DNA of 64,000 nt from Roseomonas haemaphysalidis (lineage in GTDB: Bacteria > Pseudomonadota > Alphaproteobacteria > Acetobacterales > Acetobacteraceae). The stretch's first letter is position 1, and every line of letters starts with the position of its first letter. Location of the stretch: the NCBI RefSeq assembly GCF_017355405.1, contig NZ_CP061179.1, forward strand, positions 248,001 through 312,000, in the 5' to 3' direction. Positions 1 through 9,311 of this stretch are shown piece by piece. Under the pieces are notes generated by a model that did not search any database, was not told the origin of the DNA, and saw only the letters and a list, made by a program, of their open reading frames with translations. The translations under genes and the position numbers were made by a program.

Positions 1-149
1 GCATAGGCGGTGATCAGCATCCCGGCGGTCGGGATGGACACGCCGAGGTCGCCGGCGATCACCGGCAGCAGGCCCATCGGCGCGAACTCCGTGACGCCGA
101 TGCCGAAGGCACCGATCGCCAGGGCGAGCAGGGGAAGGTTCAGTGTCAT
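1..149 (-). CDS. MFS transporter, N-terminal fragment (DHA1/AraJ-like)
   Basis: Reads leftward off the window edge. The 49 visible residues begin MTLNLPLLALAIGAFGIGV, continue through TEFAPMGLLPVIAGDLGVS, and match the first transmembrane helix and cytoplasmic turn of 12-TM drug/sugar efflux permeases related to AraJ and YdhP. The motif G-x-x-E-F-x-x-x-G-L-L-P is characteristic of that group. These proteins export drugs or sugars by proton antiport in the inner membrane. The rest lies outside the window, so substrate and completeness cannot be judged. Confidence 0.8.
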   Translation of the reverse strand, partial: MTLNLPLLALAIGAFGIGVTEFAPMGLLPVIAGDLGVSIPTAGMLITAY

Positions 150-184
150 GATCGTCGATCCGTTGGGGGCGTCAGCGGCGGATC

Positions 185-205
185 GAGAAGGGCGCTGCCC
201 TTCTC
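185..205. other. perfect 9-bp stem-loop between two leftward genes
   Basis: GAGAAGGGC at 185-193 pairs perfectly with GCCCTTCTC at 197-205 around a 3-nt loop. It lies downstream of the aldo/keto reductase stop and upstream of the MFS start, both leftward genes. There is no clear U-tract on the minus strand, so it could be a weak terminator, an attenuator or an mRNA-stabilising hairpin. Confidence 0.35.
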
Positions 206-271
206 GCACTTTCCCCGCCAGGGACCTGAGGCCCCGTCTGTGAAGGCGTGATGGGGAGTGTCCGTCTGTGT

Positions 272-1306
272 TCAAACCAGCGGGGGGTTCAGCCGCGCGA
301 AGCCTTCCTGCTGCCGGTAGGGCGTGTGCGGGTAGGGTGGCAGCACGTCGCTGGCAGCGTCCAGCGCGGCCACCTGCGCCGGCGTCAGGCTCCAGCCCAC
401 GGCGCCGAGGTTCTGCTTCAGCTGCGCCTCGTCCCGCGCGCCGATGATCACGGACGCGACGGTCGGCCGCCGCAGCAGCCAGTTGATGGCCACCTGCGGC
501 ACCGTCCTCCCGGTCTCGGCGGCCACGGCCTCCAGCGCATCGACCACGCGGAACAGGTGCTCGTCCTCCACCGGCGGCGCGAAGGCGGCGGTCGCGTGCA
601 GGCGGCTGCCGGGCGGGATGGGCGTGTCGCGGCGGATCTTGCCGGTCAGGCGGCCCCAGCCCAGCGGGCTCCACACCAGCGCGCCCACGCCCTGGTCGGC
701 CGCCAGCGGCATCAGGTCGGCCTCGTAGGCGCGGCCGACCAGCGAGTAGTACACCTGGTGCGCCACGGGGCGCGGCCGCCCGTCGCGGTCGGCGGCGGCC
801 AGCAGCTTCATCAGCTGCCAGCCGGGGTAGTTGGACACGCCCGCGTAGCGCAGCTTGCCGGCGGCGATCAGCCGGTCCAGCGTTTCCAAAAGCTCCTCCA
901 CCGGGGTCGAGGCGTCGAAGGCGTGCAATTGCAGCAGGTCGATGTGGTCGGTGCCCAGGCGCTGCAGCATGCCCTCCACCACGCGCACCAGCCGGGCACG
1001 GGAAGCGCCCCAGTCATTGGGGCCATCCCCGGTCGGCAGGCCGGTCTTGGTGGAGATCAGCACGGCGTCGCGCCGGCCGCGGATGGCCTCGCCCAGCACC
1101 TGCTCCGAGGCGCCGTCGGAATAGACATCCGCCGTGTCGAACAGGTTGACGCCGGCATCAAGGCAGATGTCGAGCAGCCGCCGCGCTTCGCGCGCGTCGC
1201 TTTGCCCCCAGGCGCCGAACAAGGGGCCGGTCCCCCCGAAGGTGCCGGTGCCGAAGCTGAGGACGGGGACCCGCAGGCCCGAGCGTCCGAGTTGACGATA
1301 TTCCAT
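272..1306 (-). CDS. aldo/keto reductase
   Basis: A 344-residue NAD(P)H-dependent aldo/keto reductase, the usual length for the family, acting as a soluble cytoplasmic carbonyl reductase or sugar/alcohol dehydrogenase. The catalytic tetrad is visible: Asp57 and Tyr62 in FDTADVY, Lys87 in ISTKTGL, His128 in LLQLHAF. The C-terminal part carries IIGARDEAQLKQNL, the usual cofactor-binding segment. The N-terminal MEYRQLGRSGLRVPVLSFGT is typical of the AKR group resembling L-fucose dehydrogenase or PLP-dependent pyridoxal reductases. It is transcribed away from the LysR regulator next to it (96 bp between starts), so it is probably that regulator's target. The substrate cannot be inferred. Confidence 0.93.
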   Translation of the reverse strand: MEYRQLGRSGLRVPVLSFGTGTFGGTGPLFGAWGQSDAREARRLLDICLDAGVNLFDTADVYSDGASEQVLGEAIRGRRDAVLISTKTGLPTGDGPNDWGASRARLVRVVEGMLQRLGTDHIDLLQLHAFDASTPVEELLETLDRLIAAGKLRYAGVSNYPGWQLMKLLAAADRDGRPRPVAHQVYYSLVGRAYEADLMPLAADQGVGALVWSPLGWGRLTGKIRRDTPIPPGSRLHATAAFAPPVEDEHLFRVVDALEAVAAETGRTVPQVAINWLLRRPTVASVIIGARDEAQLKQNLGAVGWSLTPAQVAALDAASDVLPPYPHTPYRQQEGFARLNPPLV

Positions 1307-1402
1307 GGTGTTGGTCCGCGATCTGGTTGGCCGTGCTTGGCCGCACAGATGGACGAGGCGAAGCCCTGGCGGTAGGGATCGCGAAGGCGAAGGATTTTTG
1401 TC

Positions 1403-2314
1403 ATGGACGCAAAGGTGGCGGAGGGCGGCGCGGACCGCGCGCGGGAGATGGCGGTCTTCGCGGCCGTGGCGGAAGGCGGCAGCCTGTCCGCCGCCGGGCG
1501 CACGCTGGGGCTGACGCCCTCAGCCATCAGCCGCAGGATCGACCGGATCGAGGCGCGGCTCGGCGTGCGGCTGATGCTGCGCACCACGCGCGCCATCGCG
1601 CTGACGGCGGAAGGGCACAGCTACCTGGCGGCGGCGCGGCGCATCCTGGCTGACCTCGACGAGTCCGAACGCATCATCGCCGACCGCGGCGCGCCGCGCG
1701 GGCGGCTGCGGGTCAGCGCCGCCTTCACGCACGGCCGGCTGAGCATCGTGCCGTTGCTGGGCGGCTTCGTGCGGCGCTTTCCGCATATCCTGGTGGATAT
1801 CGGGCTGACCGACACGGTGGTCGACGTGGCGGGCGGCGAGGCCGACGTCGCCATCCGCTTCGGCCCGCTGGCCGACAGCCCGCTGACCGCCCGGCGCCTG
1901 GGGGAAACGGGGCGCAGCGTGGTCGCCTCGCCCGACTACCTCCGGCGGCGCGGCACGCCGCGGGTGCCCGAGGACCTGCACGGCCACAACTGCCTGAACT
2001 TCAACTTCCGCCGTGCCGAGCCGACCTGGCCGTTCCGCCGTGACGGCCGCGACTACGCGCTGACCGTGACCGGCGACATCGAGGCCAACAACGGCGAAAC
2101 GCTGGGGCATCTGGCGCTGGCCGGCGTCGGCATCACCCGGGTGGGCAATTTCGGGGTGGTGGACGACATCGCCGCCGGGCGGCTGGTGCCGCTGCTGGAA
2201 GCCTTCAACCCGGGCGACGCGGAGCCGATCCACGCCGTGTTCGTGGGGGGAGCCAACATGCCGGCGCGGGTGCGCGTGTTCGTCGACTATCTGACCGAGG
2301 CGCTGCGGCCCTGA
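1403..2314 (+). CDS. LysR-family transcriptional regulator
   Basis: A 303-residue LysR-type regulator. A winged helix-turn-helix occupies about residues 14-72 (AVFAAVAEGGSLSAAGRTLG, then SAISRRIDRIEARLGVRL), followed by a periplasmic-binding-like effector domain. The ATG is preceded by AAGGA about nine bases upstream. It is divergent from the aldo/keto reductase gene, the classical arrangement for LysR control of a neighbouring gene and of itself. The effector domain resembles the group that often controls oxidoreductases, but the inducer is unknown. Its 3' end converges on nhaA with a 26-bp gap that holds the palindrome GCCGGGCCCGGC. Confidence 0.93.
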   Translation: MDAKVAEGGADRAREMAVFAAVAEGGSLSAAGRTLGLTPSAISRRIDRIEARLGVRLMLRTTRAIALTAEGHSYLAAARRILADLDESERIIADRGAPRGRLRVSAAFTHGRLSIVPLLGGFVRRFPHILVDIGLTDTVVDVAGGEADVAIRFGPLADSPLTARRLGETGRSVVASPDYLRRRGTPRVPEDLHGHNCLNFNFRRAEPTWPFRRDGRDYALTVTGDIEANNGETLGHLALAGVGITRVGNFGVVDDIAAGRLVPLLEAFNPGDAEPIHAVFVGGANMPARVRVFVDYLTEALRP

Positions 2315-2340
2315 TGGCCGGGCCCGGCGACCGGGTCAGG

Positions 2341-3528
2341 TCAACGCGACGGCGTGCCCGGCCGGTCCTGCGGCGCCACGCGGAGCATGGCGTAGCCCAG
2401 CAGGCCGGATAGCAGGGAGCCCGCCAGGATGCCGATCTTGGCTTCCGCCTGCAGCACCGGCTCACCGGGGAAGGCCAGCAGCGTGATGAACAGGCTCATG
2501 GTGAAGCCAATGCCGCACAGCAGCGCCGTGCCGAACATCTGCCGCCGGCTGGCATGGGCCGGCATGTCCGCGAACCCAAGGCGGATCACCAGCATGGAGC
2601 AACCGAACACCCCCACCACCTTGCCGAGCAGCAGGCCCAGGCCGACACCGAGCGTGACCGGCGCCACCAGGGCTTCGGCCGGCAGGCCCAGAAAGGGCAC
2701 GCCGGCATTGGCCAGCCCGAACAACGGCACGATCAGAAAGCCGACCGGCAGGTGCAGGGCATGCTCCAGCCGGTGCAGCGGGCTGGTGGTGCTGTCGTCC
2801 GGCCGGCCGGGGCTGGCCTGCAGCGGGATCGTGAAGGCCAGGATCACCCCGGCCAGCGTGGCATGGATGCCCGACCGCAGCACCAGCACCCACAGCACGG
2901 CGCCGAGCAGGAGGTAGGGCGCCAGACGCAAAACGCCCATCCGGTTCATCGCCACCAGGATGGCCACCACCACCGCGGCGCCGAGTAGGTCCGGCACCGA
3001 GATGCCCGCCGTGTAGAACAACGCGATGATGACCACGGCGCCCAGGTCGTCGATGATTGCCAGGGCCGTCAGGAACACTCGCAGCGACGCCGGCACCCGC
3101 CGGCCCAGAAGCGAGATGACGCCCAGAGCGAAGGCGATGTCCGTCGCCGCCGGGATGGCCCAGCCCCGCAGGGTCGGGCCGGTGTTGAGCGCCAGGTACA
3201 CCAGGGCCGGGATCGCCATGCCGCCGGCGGCCGCGACCCCCGGCAGGATGCGGCGCGGCCAGGTGGCGAGCTGGCCGTCCAGCGCCTCGCGCTTGATCTC
3301 CAGGCCGACCAGCAGAAAGAACACGGCCATCAGGCCGTCATTGATCCAATGGCCGAGGGACAGCGGGCCGACCGGCACGTGCAACAGCGCCTCGTAGCCC
3401 GGCCCCCAGGGTGAGTTGGCGATCACCAGCGCGAGCGCGGCGGCGCCCATCAGCACCAACCCGGCAGAGGACTGGGCCTGGAGAAACCGTCGCAGGGCGC
3501 TGGGGTGGGACAGGTGATTCGAAGTCAT
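2341..3528 (-). CDS. nhaA: Na+/H+ antiporter NhaA
   Basis: A 395-residue inner-membrane sodium/proton antiporter that exports Na+ (or Li+) against proton entry and controls cytoplasmic pH and salt. Family hallmarks are [18 protein letters not shown] near the N-terminus and the ion-binding pair of aspartates in [17 protein letters not shown]. Length agrees with E. coli NhaA (388). The start MTSNHLSHP was chosen because GGAGG sits just upstream on the minus strand; an earlier in-frame Met would add 33 arginine-rich residues unlike the family. It is divergent from a TetR regulator across 181 bp, which could regulate it, though that is only inferred from position. Confidence 0.96.
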   Translation of the reverse strand: MTSNHLSHPSALRRFLQAQSSAGLVLMGAAALALVIANSPWGPGYEALLHVPVGPLSLGHWINDGLMAVFFLLVGLEIKREALDGQLATWPRRILPGVAAAGGMAIPALVYLALNTGPTLRGWAIPAATDIAFALGVISLLGRRVPASLRVFLTALAIIDDLGAVVIIALFYTAGISVPDLLGAAVVVAILVAMNRMGVLRLAPYLLLGAVLWVLVLRSGIHATLAGVILAFTIPLQASPGRPDDSTTSPLHRLEHALHLPVGFLIVPLFGLANAGVPFLGLPAEALVAPVTLGVGLGLLLGKVVGVFGCSMLVIRLGFADMPAHASRRQMFGTALLCGIGFTMSLFITLLAFPGEPVLQAEAKIGILAGSLLSGLLGYAMLRVAPQDRPGTPSR

Positions 3529-3709
3529 GGCGGACCTCCGGGCGTGATTCGACGCGCTGACGGCCCGACCAGCGCCTGAAACCTGCCCGTGCCGGGGCGG
3601 CGCGAACACCCGCGCGCTGTATCGCACCGGGGGGCCATGGCTGGCAACACGCCCTGCCCCGCGCGGCGCGGCGTTGATCCGGGACGGCGAATGCCCCTAT
3701 CGGGAAGGC

Positions 3710-4330
3710 ATGTCCCTAGCGCCGCCTTCAGCACCGCCCCGTCGCAGCCCCGGGCGGCCGCGGGAATTCGACGCGGACGCGGCGCTCAACGCCGCGTTGC
3801 TGGTGTTCCGCCAGCGCGGCTTCCATGCCACCTCCGTCGCCGACCTCAGCACCGCGATGGCCCTGACGCCCGGCAGCATTTACAAGGCCTTCACCGACAA
3901 GCGGACGCTGTTCGCCCTGGCGTTCCAGCGCTACCTGCACCTGCGCTACGCCGGGCTGCAGGAGCGGTTGGCGGAGGAGACCACCGGGCGCGGCAAGCTG
4001 CAGGCGATGCTGGAACACTACGCCGAGGTCGCGCACGGGCTGGAAGGCCGGCGGGGCTGCCTGGTGGTGGGCAGCGCCTCGCAGATGGCCACCTTCGATG
4101 CCGACCTAGCCGACATGGTGGCCACCGCCCTGCGGCGGGTGGACGCCAAGCTGCTGGAACTGGTTCGGCTGGGGCAGGCCGACGGGTCGGTTTCCCTCGC
4201 CGTCGACCCCGCCGCGCTGGCCCAGACGCTGCTGTGCGTCGTTCAGGGTTTACGGGTGGTCGGAAAAGTGGGCATGAAGCGCGAGGACGTGATGGCGGTG
4301 GTCAGGCAGGCGGTGCGCCTGCTGGATTGA
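3710..4330 (+). CDS. TetR-family transcriptional regulator
   Basis: About 206 residues. The N-terminal TetR DNA-binding domain is clear (DADAALNAALLVFRQRGFHA, then TSVADLSTAMALTPGSIYKAF), followed by a helical ligand-binding domain with the conserved segment RRGCLVVGSA typical of the AcrR/RutR-like subgroup with a C-terminal TetR_C domain. The ATG at the stated start is preceded by GAAGG; an ATT start 36 bases upstream is less likely. It is divergent from nhaA, and a small unknown gene follows on the same strand. The effector is unknown. Confidence 0.92.
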   Translation: MSLAPPSAPPRRSPGRPREFDADAALNAALLVFRQRGFHATSVADLSTAMALTPGSIYKAFTDKRTLFALAFQRYLHLRYAGLQERLAEETTGRGKLQAMLEHYAEVAHGLEGRRGCLVVGSASQMATFDADLADMVATALRRVDAKLLELVRLGQADGSVSLAVDPAALAQTLLCVVQGLRVVGKVGMKREDVMAVVRQAVRLLD

Positions 4331-4377
4331 ACTCCGGCGCCATTAGGAAACGGTCATTTCCTTATTGCCGGGAGGCC

Positions 4378-4620
4378 ATGCGTTTGAGGTTCGATCCGAT
4401 GCAGGCCGGCGAGGCCTGGGCTACGCTGGAGGAGCTGCGCCACCTGGAAGATGTGGTCCGACTGATGCCGCCCGACAGCCTGGTCACCGTCAGCCTGGAG
4501 GCGCTGCAAGCCACCATCCGCCTGCTGGAGCTGAGCATGCTGATCAGCGGCGCCGGGCCGGACATGGTGGCCGAGCAGCCCTGGTGGCTGGACTGGCAGG
4601 CCAACCCGCCCCCGCCCTGA
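4378..4620 (+). CDS. small hypothetical protein (80 aa)
   Basis: An 80-residue reading frame beginning MRLRFDPMQAGEAWATLEEL with a strong Shine-Dalgarno GGGAGG five bases before the ATG. It is acidic to neutral with leucine-rich helical stretches (ALQATIRLLELSMLISGAG) and two tryptophans near a proline-rich end. It lies 47 bp after the TetR gene and ends 16 bp before the convergent serine ammonia-lyase stop. The good ribosome binding site and ordinary composition argue that it is real, but I recognise no family. Confidence 0.55.
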   Translation: MRLRFDPMQAGEAWATLEELRHLEDVVRLMPPDSLVTVSLEALQATIRLLELSMLISGAGPDMVAEQPWWLDWQANPPPP

Positions 4621-4636
4621 CAGGCCGCCGCCCCCG

Positions 4637-6040
4637 TCAGCATTCCACGGCGTTGACGGCCAGCCCGCCTTCCGAGGTTTCCTTGTATTTCGACAGCATG
4701 TCGTAGCCGGTTTCGCGCATGGTGCGGATCACCTGGTCCAGGCTGACATGGTGCTGGCCATCGCCATGCAGCGCGAGGCGCGCCGCGTTGATGGCCTTGA
4801 CCGCGCCGATCGCGTTGCGCTCGATGCAGGGGATCTGCACGAGCCCGCCGATCGGGTCGCAGGTCAGGCCCAGATTGTGTTCCAGCCCGATCTCGGCGGC
4901 GTTCTCCACCTGCGGGTTGTTTCCGCCCAGCGCCGCCGCCAGCCCCGCCGCCGCCATGGCGGATGCCGCGCCCACCTCCCCCTGGCACCCCACTTCCGCC
5001 CCGGAGATCGAGGCGTTTCGCTTGATCAGGGAGCCCACCGCCGAGGCCGCCAGCAGAAAGGTCTCGATGCCGCGCGCATCGGCCCCGGGGACGAATTCCA
5101 TGTAGTAATGCAGCACGGCGGGCACGATGCCCGCGGCGCCGTTGGTCGGCGCCGTGACCACCCGCCCGCCGGCCGCGTTCTCCTCGTTCACCGCCAGGGC
5201 GTAAAGGTTGACCCAGTCCATGCCGCGCATGGGGTCCGGGTCGTTGCTCATGGCGCGGGCCTGCAGCCGCTCGTGCAGCCCGGGCGCCCGCCGCCGCACC
5301 CGCAGCCCGCCCGGCAGTTCGCCGCGCTGCCGCAGGCCTCGGCCGACGCAGTCGCGCATGGCGGCCCAGATGCGGGCGATGCCTTCGCTGATCGCCGCGT
5401 CATCGCGAAAGGCGCGCTCGTTGCACCGTTGCAGCTCGGCGATGCTCAGCCCGGCGGCGGCGGCCATGGACAGCAGCTCGGCGGAGGTGGCGAAGGGAAA
5501 CGGCACGGCGGGGGCGACAAAGCCCGCCGCCTCGTGGTCATTCCCATCCTCGATGATGAAGCCGCCGCCGATCGAATAGAACACGCGGCGGATGGTCTCG
5601 CCCGTCGCCGCCGTGGCGGTAAAGGCCATGCCGTTGGCATGGCGCGGCAGCACCTCGCGCTTGTGGAACAGGATGTCGGCTTCGGGGCGGAACGGCACGC
5701 CGGGGCCGCCCGGGCGCGGCAGCAGGCCGGAGCGGCGCAGCGCCTCCAGCAAGGCCGGCGCTTCGTCGGGGTCGATGCGGTCCGGCTTCTGGCCCAGGAG
5801 GCCGAGCACCACGGCGGTGTCCGTGGCATGCCCCTTGCCGGTAAGCGCCAGCGAGCCGAACAGCTCCACCACCACGGACAGGTAGTCCCCCGGGGGGAGC
5901 TGCGCCATGAAGCGCCCGGCGGCCACCATCGGCCCGACGGTGTGGGAACTGGAAGGGCCTATGCCGATGCGGAACAGGTCGAACAGCCCTGCCCAGGGCA
6001 GCGGCGTGGCGGGGGACCGGGGGTCAGGGTTCTGGGCCAT
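4637..6040 (-). CDS. sdaA: L-serine ammonia-lyase (iron-sulfur dependent)
   Basis: A 467-residue single-chain L-serine deaminase that converts L-serine to pyruvate and ammonia in the cytoplasm. The beta domain is N-terminal ([19 protein letters not shown], the family signature near residue 20) and the alpha domain is C-terminal. Iron-sulfur cysteines expected for the [4Fe-4S] cluster lie in [12 protein letters not shown], in [10 protein letters not shown], and in [10 protein letters not shown]. Length matches E. coli SdaA (454). It is monocistronic: the next gene on the same strand is 154 bp upstream, and it converges on the small unknown gene. Confidence 0.96.
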   Translation of the reverse strand: MAQNPDPRSPATPLPWAGLFDLFRIGIGPSSSHTVGPMVAAGRFMAQLPPGDYLSVVVELFGSLALTGKGHATDTAVVLGLLGQKPDRIDPDEAPALLEALRRSGLLPRPGGPGVPFRPEADILFHKREVLPRHANGMAFTATAATGETIRRVFYSIGGGFIIEDGNDHEAAGFVAPAVPFPFATSAELLSMAAAAGLSIAELQRCNERAFRDDAAISEGIARIWAAMRDCVGRGLRQRGELPGGLRVRRRAPGLHERLQARAMSNDPDPMRGMDWVNLYALAVNEENAAGGRVVTAPTNGAAGIVPAVLHYYMEFVPGADARGIETFLLAASAVGSLIKRNASISGAEVGCQGEVGAASAMAAAGLAAALGGNNPQVENAAEIGLEHNLGLTCDPIGGLVQIPCIERNAIGAVKAINAARLALHGDGQHHVSLDQVIRTMRETGYDMLSKYKETSEGGLAVNAVEC

Positions 6041-6130
6041 CGCACCCTTCCATAGCCGCTCCCCCGGCCTCAGGCACCCGGGTTCAGGGCGTGGCCGCGC
6101 GAGGCCAAGGCGCCGGCGGCTAGGCCAGCC

Positions 6131-6176
6131 GCCGCCACGCGCGGCGGCCGCGCGGGGCGCCCCCCGCCGTGGCGGC
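6131..6176. other. GC-rich inverted repeat between VOC gene and sdaA
   Basis: GCCGCCACG at 6131-6139 is complementary to CGTGGCGGC at 6168-6176, enclosing a very GC-rich loop that can itself pair further. It lies between two leftward genes and may terminate the VOC transcript, but no U-tract follows on the minus strand. Confidence 0.3.
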
Positions 6177-6194
6177 TTTGCCCATCACAGCCGG

Positions 6195-6578
6195 TCAGGC
6201 TGCCATGCGGTGCAGCGCGCACAGCTTGTTGCCGTCCGGGTCGCGCAGATAAGCCAGGTACAGGTTCCCGGCGCCACCCTGGCGGATGCCCGGCGGATCC
6301 TCCACCGAGGTGCCGCCATGCTGCACGCCGGCCTGGTGCCACGCATCGGCCTGTTGCGGGTTGTCGACCGTGAAGCCGATGGTCCCGCCATTGGCGCCGG
6401 TCGCCGGCTCGCCGTTGATCGGCGGGGTGATCAGGAACCGGCCACCCCGGTGGGCATAGACCAGCCGCCCCTTGGGGTCTTGCGTGCCCGGTGTGCCGCC
6501 GATGGCGGCGAACAGCGCGTCGTAGAACGCCTTGGAGCGCGAGATGTCGCTGCTGCCGATCATGACATGGCTGAACAT
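6195..6578 (-). CDS. VOC (glyoxalase/bleomycin-resistance fold) protein
   Basis: A 127-residue single-module vicinal-oxygen-chelate protein. It shows the start MFSHVMIGSSDISRSKAFYD, the central F-T-V-D segment, and the closing NLYLAYLRDPDGNKLCALHR, where R-D-P-D-G-N-K is the usual C-terminal signature. Proteins of this group are cytoplasmic dimers that chelate a metal and act as dioxygenases, isomerases, lyases or antibiotic binders. No neighbour indicates a substrate. The length and start fit the family. Confidence 0.88.
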   Translation of the reverse strand: MFSHVMIGSSDISRSKAFYDALFAAIGGTPGTQDPKGRLVYAHRGGRFLITPPINGEPATGANGGTIGFTVDNPQQADAWHQAGVQHGGTSVEDPPGIRQGGAGNLYLAYLRDPDGNKLCALHRMAA

Positions 6579-6752
6579 GGCGTTTCCTTGTTGTTGGCGT
6601 CGCAGCCTAACACGGGCATGGGGCAGAGGTCAGGGCCGCGGACTGCGGCCGAAAGCCCGGCTTTCCGGGGGCTGGCACAAGCTGTCCACCCAGTCGTCCA
6701 CAGCTCTGTCCCCCTGAACTGTGGATATCTCCGGGCGCCCTGCCCCCCGGCA

Positions 6753-9311
6753 TCACCCGATCAGGTGGATGTCGCCGGACGCCAGGGTGGTGCCCGGCGA
6801 GAAGGTGGCGATCACCGTCGCTGCGCCGGACCCCGCCCCGTCCGCATCCCACCAGAGCTTCGCCGCGTCCGTTTCGTAGATGAACTGGCCCGTCCCGGCG
6901 GGTGCGTTGGACAGGCCCGTGGTGTTGCTGACAAAGCGGGCGGCGGAGGCGAGGTTCGTGGCGGCAGACAGCCCGCCGCCGAAGCCACCCACGGAAATCT
7001 CGATGAAATCCTCCCGCGACACGAAGTCGAGGATGGTGTCGCCCCCTTCGGCCGGGCTTGCGAAGCGGAAGGCGTCGGCCCCTGCGCCGCCTTGCAGGAT
7101 GTCAGCCCCCGCGCCGCCGATCAGGATGTCATTGCCGCCGCCGCCCTGCAGCCGGTCGTTGCCCGCCAGGCCGTTCAGCACGTTGGCCTGGCTGTCGCCG
7201 ACCAGCGTGTTGTCCGCCGCGTCGCCGGTGATGACGGATGGCATGGCAAAGAGCACCGCCCCGCCCTGCTTCATCTCGGCCGAGCCCGCCGGCACGGCGA
7301 TGCCGTTGAAGGACATGCCATCGACGTAGAGGTTGCGGTCCTCGGCCAGGTTGCCGTTCCAGGCGTCGTTGACGAAGTCGACCTCGACCTTGTGCGCGCC
7401 GTCGCCCCAGTTGCCCTTCAGGGTGATGGTGTCGGAAACGCCGGCGGCGTGGTCCGCCTTGGCGGTGAAGATGTCGCCCACCTGCTTGCCATCCACCTTG
7501 ACGGTGAACTGCGCATCGCCGTTCCAGGCCTGCTCGGACACCTTGATGACCAGGGCATCCTTGCCGTTGCCAGCGTTGGTACTGGTGGCCGCCGCCGTCT
7601 TCGCCGCGATGTCCAGTTGCACCGCCCCGCCGCTGAGCATCGGCACCACGCTGGACGGCACCGCCTTGCCGTTGAAGGTCAGGCCATCGAGGTAGAGGTT
7701 GCGATCCTCGGCCAGGTTGCCGTTCCAGGCATCGTTGACGAAGTTGACCTCGACCTTGTGGGCGCCATCGCCCCAGTTGCCCTTCAAGGTGAAGGTGTCG
7801 GAAACGCCGGCGGCGTGGTCGGCCTTGGCGGTGAAGATATCGCCCACCTGCTTGCCGTCCACCTTGACGGTGAACTGCGCATCGCCGTTCCACGCCTGCT
7901 CGGACACCTTGATGACCAGGCTGTCGGGGCCGCCGCCCACGGTGGTGCTGCTGCCCGCCGGGGAGGCGGATGCCGCGGTGGCCGCGATGTCCAGCTGCAC
8001 CGCCCCGCCGCCGAGCATCGGCACGACGCTGGATGGCACCGCCTTGCCGTTGAAGGTCAGGCCATCGAGGTAGAGGTTGCGGTCCTCCGCCAAGTTGCCG
8101 TTCCAGGCATCGTTGACGAAGTTGACCTCGACCTTGTGCGCGCCCGCGCCCCAGTTGCCCTTCAGGGTGAAGGTGTCGGAGACGCCGGCGGCGTGGTCGG
8201 CCCTGGCGGTGAAGACGTCGCCCACCTGCTTGCCGTCCACCTTGACGGTGAACTGCGCATCGCCGTTCCACGCCTGCTCGGACACCTTCAGCACGAGGCT
8301 GTCGGGGCCAGCGCCCACGGTGGTGCTGCTGCCGGACGGTGCGGGCAGCGCCGTGGCCGGCGGGTTGGCGGGCGCCGCCTGCGCGCCGCCCGCCGACCAG
8401 GGCGACGAGGTGTCCAGGGATGGGCGGGACGACAGCATCTCGGTGCCGGACACATTGGCCGGCCCGGTCGCGATCTGCACCGCGGACAGGCCGATCACCT
8501 TGGTGTCGGCAACACCCACCGCGACGGAGGTCTGGTTCACCACCAGCCGCGAGCTGACCGATGACAGGTCATTCACGACGGTGTTGCCCGTCATCTGCAG
8601 GCTGGAATCCCCGTAGGCGGAGCCCTCGCCGCCGAAATGCACGATGGCCGGATTGCCCGACTTCGCGCCCTGCCCGATCACGTTACCGCTGAGCACGGCA
8701 CGGCCGCCGTTCGGCAGGTCGATGCTGTAGCTCGCGGTGCCATCGTTGCCGTCCGTGATGCGGCTGTTGGTGATGGTCGTGGCATGCGCGCGGCTCTTGA
8801 TCTCATGCCCCACCACGGCGTCGTGGAAGTAGCTGCGATCGATGGTCAGGCTCGCGATCTCCCCCACGTACAGGTTGTGGGTGTAGCCGTCCCCGCGCCC
8901 GTTGTGGCTGAACTCGGACCCCTTGATGGTGATGGTCCCGGTGGCCGAAGGGTTGGCCAGCAGCCCGTTCTCGTTGTCGTGGAAGTATGAGTTCAGGATG
9001 GTGAGATTGCCGCCCTGGTAGCGGACCCCGGCGCCGTTGCCATCTGGCACGGCGGCGCCCGAGAAGGACAGGTGGTCCAGCGTCACATCCGTGTTGGTGA
9101 CGAAGATGCCCTTGCCGTTCGGCGGCGCATGGGACGCGACCAGCTCCACCATGCCACCCACGCCCTGGATCGTGATGCGCGTGTTGATGGTCACGAAATC
9201 ATCGACATAGGTGCCGGCATTGACGGCGATCACGTCGCCATCCCGCGATGCGCCGACGGCGGATGCGATTGTCGAATACTGCTGGCCTTTGCCGACGGTC
9301 AGGGTTGCCAT
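6753..9311 (-). CDS. secreted beta-helix protein with three carbohydrate-binding-like modules and RTX repeats
   Basis: An 852-residue protein without a classical signal peptide. Residues about 1-290 form a right-handed parallel beta-helix (right-handed pectate-lyase-like solenoid; short repeats such as NLTILNSYFHDNENGLLANP, SLTIDRSYFHDAVVGHEI). Three near-identical modules of about 110 residues follow at roughly 335-445, 461-571 and 583-693, each starting D-(S/A)-L-V-(L/I)-K-V-S-E-Q-A-W-N-G-D; this matches the calcium-dependent xylan-binding (CBM60-like) fold. RTX nonapeptides (GNDRLQGGGGNDILIGGAGA) at about 692-750 and a C-terminal region typical of type I secretion substrates end it. The start MATLTVGKG has GGAAGGGA upstream; earlier Met codons give an arginine-rich, unlikely leader. 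Inference: a secreted polysaccharide-binding or -cleaving protein exported by a type I secretion system not present here. Confidence 0.85.
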   Translation of the reverse strand: MATLTVGKGQQYSTIASAVGASRDGDVIAVNAGTYVDDFVTINTRITIQGVGGMVELVASHAPPNGKGIFVTNTDVTLDHLSFSGAAVPDGNGAGVRYQGGNLTILNSYFHDNENGLLANPSATGTITIKGSEFSHNGRGDGYTHNLYVGEIASLTIDRSYFHDAVVGHEIKSRAHATTITNSRITDGNDGTASYSIDLPNGGRAVLSGNVIGQGAKSGNPAIVHFGGEGSAYGDSSLQMTGNTVVNDLSSVSSRLVVNQTSVAVGVADTKVIGLSAVQIATGPANVSGTEMLSSRPSLDTSSPWSAGGAQAAPANPPATALPAPSGSSTTVGAGPDSLVLKVSEQAWNGDAQFTVKVDGKQVGDVFTARADHAAGVSDTFTLKGNWGAGAHKVEVNFVNDAWNGNLAEDRNLYLDGLTFNGKAVPSSVVPMLGGGAVQLDIAATAASASPAGSSTTVGGGPDSLVIKVSEQAWNGDAQFTVKVDGKQVGDIFTAKADHAAGVSDTFTLKGNWGDGAHKVEVNFVNDAWNGNLAEDRNLYLDGLTFNGKAVPSSVVPMLSGGAVQLDIAAKTAAATSTNAGNGKDALVIKVSEQAWNGDAQFTVKVDGKQVGDIFTAKADHAAGVSDTITLKGNWGDGAHKVEVDFVNDAWNGNLAEDRNLYVDGMSFNGIAVPAGSAEMKQGGAVLFAMPSVITGDAADNTLVGDSQANVLNGLAGNDRLQGGGGNDILIGGAGADILQGGAGADAFRFASPAEGGDTILDFVSREDFIEISVGGFGGGLSAATNLASAARFVSNTTGLSNAPAGTGQFIYETDAAKLWWDADGAGSGAATVIATFSPGTTLASGDIHLIG
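7237..8304 (-). repeat. three tandem intragenic repeats encoding carbohydrate-binding-like modules
   Basis: The three module-coding units start about 8304, 7926 and 7560 (minus strand), giving periods of 378 and 366 bp. Nucleotide identity is very high, including long exact stretches such as those encoding the segment FTVKVDGKQVGD. Linkers between them differ and are Ala/Ser/Thr-rich. The near identity at DNA level suggests recent duplication or gene conversion. Confidence 0.85.

Noticed and set aside
2315..2340. Terminator at the palindrome GCCGGGCCCGGC between lysR and nhaA
   Set aside because: No loop and no T-tract; chance palindrome in GC-rich sequence.
5907..8564. Very long plus-strand open frame across the serine-lyase, VOC and beta-helix region
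   Set aside because: It is a GC-driven shadow of three well-supported minus-strand genes, and its translation is a low-complexity Arg/Gly/Ala/His mix.
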